From: Bacillus_P idriensis_A
Lineage (GTDB): Bacteria > Bacillota > Bacilli > Bacillales > Bacillaceae
Assembly: GCF_050483325.1 (NCBI RefSeq)
Contig: NZ_JBCMYF010000004.1
Span: forward strand, 62,001-126,000
Direction of reading: 5' to 3'
DNA: 64,000 nt
Shown here one piece after another: positions 59,621 through 64,000 of this stretch (positions within the stretch are counted from its first letter, which is position 1; each line of letters begins with the position of its first letter). The translations under genes and the position numbers were made by a program. The notes beneath the pieces were generated by a model. That model saw only the letters and a program-made list of their open reading frames with translations. It searched no databases and was not told where the DNA came from.

Positions 59621-61405
59621 TTAAGCACGGTAACCATTTTCTTCAATTAATGCAGCTGCAATTTCTCGTTTTTTAGCAATCACATTGATCGGAGTGTGAC
59701 GCGTGAATTTTCTTAATGCTGAAATCATCATGCGGAGTGTATCCCCTTGCTCGATCGCAACTAAAGATTCTTTTGCATGTGCTTCGATTTCATTAAATGC
59801 TTCCTGGCAATATACTTGAGTGTAGAGAAGTTTTTGAGCACTCTTTGCTTCTCCTGCTTTGCTGATTGCTTTTTCAGTGCGTAGGATCGCTGATTCCATT
59901 GCATAAACATTGCTTACGATATCTGCAATATTCACTAATACTTCCTGCTCCTTCTGCAATGACTGGCCATACTTTTGTGCAGCAAGTCCAGCGATCATCA
60001 AGCCGATTTTTTTAGCATTTTTCAATAAGTGTTTTTCTTGCTCAAGAACGCCTTCGCCAACCTCATCAGGCATAAGCATCATTAGTTCTTCCTGCAGAGC
60101 TTGAGCCTTTTGCAGCAATGGCAATTCCCCTTTCATTGCTTTGCGCAAATATGTTCCCGGCACTAATAGGCGGTTAATTTCATTTGTTCCTTCAAAGATA
60201 CGGTTAATACGGGAATCACGGTATGCTCTCTCCACTTCATATTCTGCCATAAAACCGTAACCGCCATGGATTTGAACACCTTCGTCTACTACATAATCGA
60301 GCGTTTCAGATCCCAATACTTTATTTAAAGAGCACTCGATCGCATATTCAGCGATGGAAGCAGCTACTTCTTTGCCGTCTTTTACTTCTTCAGGTGACAA
60401 GCGGCTCATGCGGTCTTCAAACAATCCTACTGTACGGTAGACCGAGCTCTCCATTGCATAGGTTTTAGAAGCCATATTAGCCAGCTTTTCCTGAATCAGC
60501 GAGAAGCTGCTGATTGCCGTTTTAAATTGCTGGCGCTGATTTGCATATTGAACAGAGACATCAATAATACGTTTTGATCCGCCGATTGTACCTACTGCTA
60601 ATTTATATCTTCCGATGTTAAGAATATTAAAGGCGATAACATGGCCTTTCCCAAGGTCACCTAATAGATTTTCTTTTGGAACCATCGCATCTTCAAGAAT
60701 GAGAGTTCTAGTTGATGAACCTTTGATTCCCATTTTCTTTTCTTCTGGACCTGTTGATACGCCAGGGTATTCTTTTTCTACAATGAAAGCTGAGAAATGC
60801 TCGCCGTCAACTTTTGCATAGACTACAAAAACATCAGCAAAGCCTGAGTTTGTAATCCATTGTTTTTCTCCATTCAGGACATAGTGAGTTCCTTCTGCAT
60901 TCAGTCTTGCAGTTGCTCTTGCACCAAGTGCATCTGATCCAGAACCCGGCTCAGTCAATGCGTAAGCTGCAATTCGCTGGCCCGTTGCAAGGTCTGGCAG
61001 GTATTGCTGCTTTTGTTCTTCATTGCCGAAGAGCACTATTGGAAGAGATCCGATGCCTACATGTGCGCCGTAGGATAATGAGAAGCTGCCGGCACGCGCA
61101 AATTTTTCTGTGATCAAAGCTGAACTGATTTTATCGAGTCCAAGTCCGCCGTATTCTTCAGGAACATCAGCTCCAAGCAGACCAAGATCTCCTGCTTGCT
61201 TAAGCAGCTTCACGGATTTATCAAATTGATGATTCTCAATATCTTCTAATTGCGGCAAAACATCATTTACAACAAATTCCTCTGTCGTTTTGGCAATCAT
61301 TTTATGCTCATCTGTGAAATCCTCAGGAGTAAATACACTTTCAAAAGTCACATCATCTAATAAAAAGCTGCCGCCTTTGATTACATTTTCAGTCGTTTTA
61401 GACAT
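59621..61405 (-). CDS. fadE: FadE (YusJ), acyl-CoA dehydrogenase
   Basis: The 594-residue flavoprotein oxidises acyl-CoA to enoyl-CoA. Family signatures are AYALTEPGSGSDALGARATA (near residue 150) and QIHGGYGFMAEYEVERAYRDSRI (near 378), then IFEGTNEINRLL. A C-terminal extension past residue 400 is typical of this Bacillus subgroup. ATG 61405 follows GGGGGAA. It is last of fadN-fadA-fadE. Confidence 0.95.
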   Translation of the reverse strand: MSKTTENVIKGGSFLLDDVTFESVFTPEDFTDEHKMIAKTTEEFVVNDVLPQLEDIENHQFDKSVKLLKQAGDLGLLGADVPEEYGGLGLDKISSALITEKFARAGSFSLSYGAHVGIGSLPIVLFGNEEQKQQYLPDLATGQRIAAYALTEPGSGSDALGARATARLNAEGTHYVLNGEKQWITNSGFADVFVVYAKVDGEHFSAFIVEKEYPGVSTGPEEKKMGIKGSSTRTLILEDAMVPKENLLGDLGKGHVIAFNILNIGRYKLAVGTIGGSKRIIDVSVQYANQRQQFKTAISSFSLIQEKLANMASKTYAMESSVYRTVGLFEDRMSRLSPEEVKDGKEVAASIAEYAIECSLNKVLGSETLDYVVDEGVQIHGGYGFMAEYEVERAYRDSRINRIFEGTNEINRLLVPGTYLRKAMKGELPLLQKAQALQEELMMLMPDEVGEGVLEQEKHLLKNAKKIGLMIAGLAAQKYGQSLQKEQEVLVNIADIVSNVYAMESAILRTEKAISKAGEAKSAQKLLYTQVYCQEAFNEIEAHAKESLVAIEQGDTLRMMISALRKFTRHTPINVIAKKREIAAALIEENGYRA

Positions 61406-61449
61406 GTTTGGTTCCCCCGTTTACTCTATTTTTTTCATCTTCCTATTCA

Positions 61450-62625
61450 TTAAACTAATTCAAATACGCCTGCTGCACCCATTCCGCCGCCGATGCACAT
61501 TGTAACGATTCCGAATTGTTCATTTCGGCGCTTCATTTCATGAATAAGAGAAAGCGTTAATTTTGCTCCTGTACAGCCAAGCGGATGACCGAGTGCTATC
61601 GCACCGCCGTTCACATTTACTTTCTCTTCATCTAAGCCCAGTTCTCTGATTACCTGAATGGATTGAGACGCAAATGCTTCGTTCAGTTCAAAAAGTCCAA
61701 TATCAGATAAGCTTAGTCCAGCTTGTTTTAACGCACGCGGAATCGCTTCAATTGGTCCAATTCCCATTACCTCTGGCGGTACTCCGCCCACAGCGAAGGA
61801 TCTGAATTTCACCAGTGACTGAAGTCCGAGGGCATCTGCCTTTTCACGGTCCATTACCATCACTGCAGCAGCCCCGTCACTTGTCTGTGAAGAGTTCCCT
61901 GCAGTAACTGATCCCTTAATGGAAAATGCAGGTCTTAAATTCGCAAGAATCTGCATGCTCGTTCCAGGACGAACCCCTTCATCTCTCGAGAATTGGAACT
62001 GTTTTTCCTGAAGCTTATTGTCGCTGCCTACACTTCTTTGTGTAACATCTACTGCCACAATTTCATCATCAAATTTGCCTTCCTGGATGGCTCTTGCAGC
62101 GCGCTCATGACTGCGGACCGCGAATGCATCCTGATCTTCACGGCTGACGCCGTATTTTCTTGCTACCTGCTCAGCTGTATGCCCCATTCCCATGTAATAT
62201 TCAGGAGCGGTTTCAGCCAGATTTGCATTTGGACGGACAACATGCCCCATCATCGGGACCATACTCATTGATTCTGCGCCGCCTGCAATCGCCGTATCTG
62301 AATGGCCAAGCATAATTTTTTCTGCTGCATATGCAATGCTCTGCAATCCTGATGAGCAGTAGCGGTTTACGGTAATGGCAGGAACTGTGTAAGGCAGTCC
62401 GGCCAGAGCACCGATGTTCCGCGCCAAGTTTAATCCCTGTTCTGCTTCAGGCATGGCACAGCCAATAATTAAATCATCTATATTTCCTTCATAGCCTCCT
62501 GCACGCTTCAGCGTTTCTTTTACAACAAGAGCCCCTAAATCATCTGGTCTGACAGTTGCAAGTGATCCTTTTTTCGCTCTTCCTACAGGTGTTCTCGCAC
62601 CTGCTACAATGACCGCTTCTCTCAT
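61450..62625 (-). CDS. fadA: FadA (YusK), 3-ketoacyl-CoA thiolase
   Basis: The 391-residue thiolase has the acylated cysteine at residue 90 (VNRYCSSGLQ), NGGAIALGHPLGCTGA with the catalytic histidine, and CIGGGMGAA with the second cysteine near the C-terminus. It releases acetyl-CoA from 3-ketoacyl-CoA. ATG 62625 follows TAGGAGGGGG, 14 bases after fadN. Confidence 0.96.
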   Translation of the reverse strand: MREAVIVAGARTPVGRAKKGSLATVRPDDLGALVVKETLKRAGGYEGNIDDLIIGCAMPEAEQGLNLARNIGALAGLPYTVPAITVNRYCSSGLQSIAYAAEKIMLGHSDTAIAGGAESMSMVPMMGHVVRPNANLAETAPEYYMGMGHTAEQVARKYGVSREDQDAFAVRSHERAARAIQEGKFDDEIVAVDVTQRSVGSDNKLQEKQFQFSRDEGVRPGTSMQILANLRPAFSIKGSVTAGNSSQTSDGAAAVMVMDREKADALGLQSLVKFRSFAVGGVPPEVMGIGPIEAIPRALKQAGLSLSDIGLFELNEAFASQSIQVIRELGLDEEKVNVNGGAIALGHPLGCTGAKLTLSLIHEMKRRNEQFGIVTMCIGGGMGAAGVFELV

Positions 62626-62639
62626 AACAGTGCCCCCTC

Positions 62640-64000
62640 CTAATTACGTAGTGGTTTCCCCTTAACAAGCATGTGCTGCATTCTTTGCTGCGATTTGCCC
62701 TCTTGAACCAGGCTCAGGAAAGCTTCTCTTTCTAAATCCAACAGGTATTGTTCATCCACTTCAGTTCCAAATGGAACCTTGCCGCCTGCAATGACATATG
62801 CAAGTTTTTTCGCAATTTTTAAATCATGCTCTGAAATATAGCCGGATTGAAGCATGGATTGTGCCCCAAGGAGCAATGCTGCGTAACCTGTTTCGCCTAC
62901 AACCGGAACCTTTTTGCGGACAGGCGCTTTATATCCTTTATCAGACAGTTCAATGACTTTTAGCTTTGCATCATGCAGGAGATGGTCTCCATTAAAGCTG
63001 ACTGAGTCCCTATCATTTAAGAAGAAATTGTTTCGTGCTTCAGCAGCTGAGGCTGATACCTTAGCCATAGCAATTGTTTCAAAGACTTTATTTGCGACAT
63101 TCTGAAGATCGAAGTCTACGCCTTTAGGGATGCTGTTCAGAAGTTTCAAGTAAAGTTCTTTGTTGCCGCCTCCGCCGGGGATTAAACCAACACCTGCTTC
63201 TACTAATCCCATGTAGGTTTCACTTGAAGCCTGAATGTGTGCTGCCGGAAGACAAATTTCAGCTCCGCCGCCAAGCGTCATGCCAAACGGGGCAGCCACA
63301 ACCGGTTTTGAACTGTATTTAATCTTCATCATGGCCTGCTGGAAGTGGCGGACAACCATGTCTACTTCAAAGTAGTTGTCATCCTGAGCTTCCATCAATA
63401 TCATCGCAAGGTTTGCTCCGACACAGAAGTTCTTGCCCTGATTCCCGATGACAAGTCCTTTGTAATTTTTGCTGACTTCCTCGATTGCGAAATTGATCAT
63501 TTGAATGATATCCATTCCGATTGCATTGTTTGGAGAATGAAATTCAAGTAGTGCAACATCATCTCCAAGATCGATTAAGCTAGCACCGCTGTTCTTTTTA
63601 ATGACCCCTTTTTTCTCTTTAATATCTTTTAAATCAAGGACTTTCGCATTTTGCTGAATGCGTCTGTAATCACCATCATGATAAAAATATGAAATGCCCT
63701 CTTCTTTTTTATAGAAAGATGTAAACCCTCGTTCAAGCATATCTTTAATCCACGCCGGAACACTCTCTCCTTCTGCTTCCATTTTTGCAGCTGACTTAGA
63801 GAGTCCGATGGCATCCCACGTCTCAAATGGACCATATTGCCAGCCGAAGCCCCATTTCATTGCTTCATCTATCGCAACGATGTCATCTGCGATCTCACCT
63901 AATAATTCTGCTGAATAAAGGAGAGTCGGACTTGTAATATTCCAAAGCAATTGGCCTGCTCTGTCACCAGAATAGATAAGCGCTTTCATTTTTGCCGCTG
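62640..64000 (-). CDS. fadN: FadN (YusL), enoyl-CoA hydratase/3-hydroxyacyl-CoA dehydrogenase, 5' end missing
   Basis: The frame is open through the right edge, so only the C-terminal 450 or so residues are seen. First comes the 3-hydroxyacyl-CoA dehydrogenase C-terminal domain (DEAMKWGFGWQYGPFETWDAIG), then a crotonase domain (LVIGNQGKNFCVGANL, then GMTLGGGAEICLPA and EAGVGLIPGGGG). The order dehydrogenase-hydratase is that of Bacillus FadN, reversed relative to enterobacterial FadB. The operon promoter and any FadR site lie outside the window. Confidence 0.93.
   Translation of the reverse strand, partial: AAKMKALIYSGDRAGQLLWNITSPTLLYSAELLGEIADDIVAIDEAMKWGFGWQYGPFETWDAIGLSKSAAKMEAEGESVPAWIKDMLERGFTSFYKKEEGISYFYHDGDYRRIQQNAKVLDLKDIKEKKGVIKKNSGASLIDLGDDVALLEFHSPNNAIGMDIIQMINFAIEEVSKNYKGLVIGNQGKNFCVGANLAMILMEAQDDNYFEVDMVVRHFQQAMMKIKYSSKPVVAAPFGMTLGGGAEICLPAAHIQASSETYMGLVEAGVGLIPGGGGNKELYLKLLNSIPKGVDFDLQNVANKVFETIAMAKVSASAAEARNNFFLNDRDSVSFNGDHLLHDAKLKVIELSDKGYKAPVRKKVPVVGETGYAALLLGAQSMLQSGYISEHDLKIAKKLAYVIAGGKVPFGTEVDEQYLLDLEREAFLSLVQEGKSQQRMQHMLVKGKPLRN

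Overview
The window is a stretch of low-to-moderate GC chromosome from a member of the Bacillaceae, most likely Bacillus or a close relative such as Metabacillus. The evidence is gene content and order. From bioY (yuiG) to fadN (yusL) most genes can be matched by recognisable protein sequence to the Bacillus subtilis yui-yum-yut-yun-suf-yus region, in nearly the same order. Sporulation genes (yutH, yutC, lytH, yunB) fit an endospore former. No rRNA, tRNA, prophage, insertion sequence or CRISPR array was seen. About 72 protein-coding genes can be supported, including several small ones (34 to 58 residues).

Layout. 0-10 kb: a partial membrane protein, a molybdopterin oxidoreductase (yuiH) divergent from a biotin transporter gene (bioY) with a candidate BirA operator, several unknown proteins, the yuiF transporter, leucyl aminopeptidase (pepA), yuiD, a cobalamin-binding-like protein, and yuiC/yuiB/yuiA. 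10-22 kb: a NUDIX gene, a redox block (NADH dehydrogenase yumB, ferredoxin-NADP reductase yumC, the dehydrogenase-like yutJ), a tandem-repeat protein, a TIMP-like secreted protein, A-type and NifU-type Fe-S proteins (yutM, yutI), dapF, the nucleoside transporter yutK and a lipase of higher GC content. 22-30 kb: yuxL, the hom-thrC-thrB threonine operon, a 2-hydroxyacid dehydrogenase and yutH. 30-45 kb: yutG-yutC, lipA, lytH, an NSS transporter with its 34-residue small subunit, an NhaC-family transporter behind a lysine riboswitch, and yunB-yunF. 45-52 kb: a 52-bp-period hairpin array, then the sufCDSUB operon. 52-57 kb: yurZ, the metNPQ methionine transporter and a homocysteine synthase, each of the last two units behind its own SAM (S-box) riboswitch. 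57-64 kb: yusD-yusG, gcvH, yusI and the fadN-fadA-fadE beta-oxidation operon, with fadN cut by the window edge.

Shared functions. Fe-S assembly (sufCDSUB, yutM, yutI) supports lipoyl synthase (lipA), whose lipoyl group is carried by GcvH. The aspartate family is well represented: hom/thrC/thrB, dapF, the lysine-riboswitch transporter, and methionine uptake and synthesis under SAM control. NDH-2 and the FNR-type reductase are divergent over about 400 bases carrying a Rex-like and a Fur-like site.

The least explained parts are repeats: an eight-to-nine copy array of exact 52-bp period with inverted repeats in each unit, a second array of similar period near 11 kb, a 176-bp tandem repeat with nested 21-bp units near 31 kb, and a dispersed element family of about 150 bp with five copies, one of them inside the suf operon and one between a riboswitch and metN.
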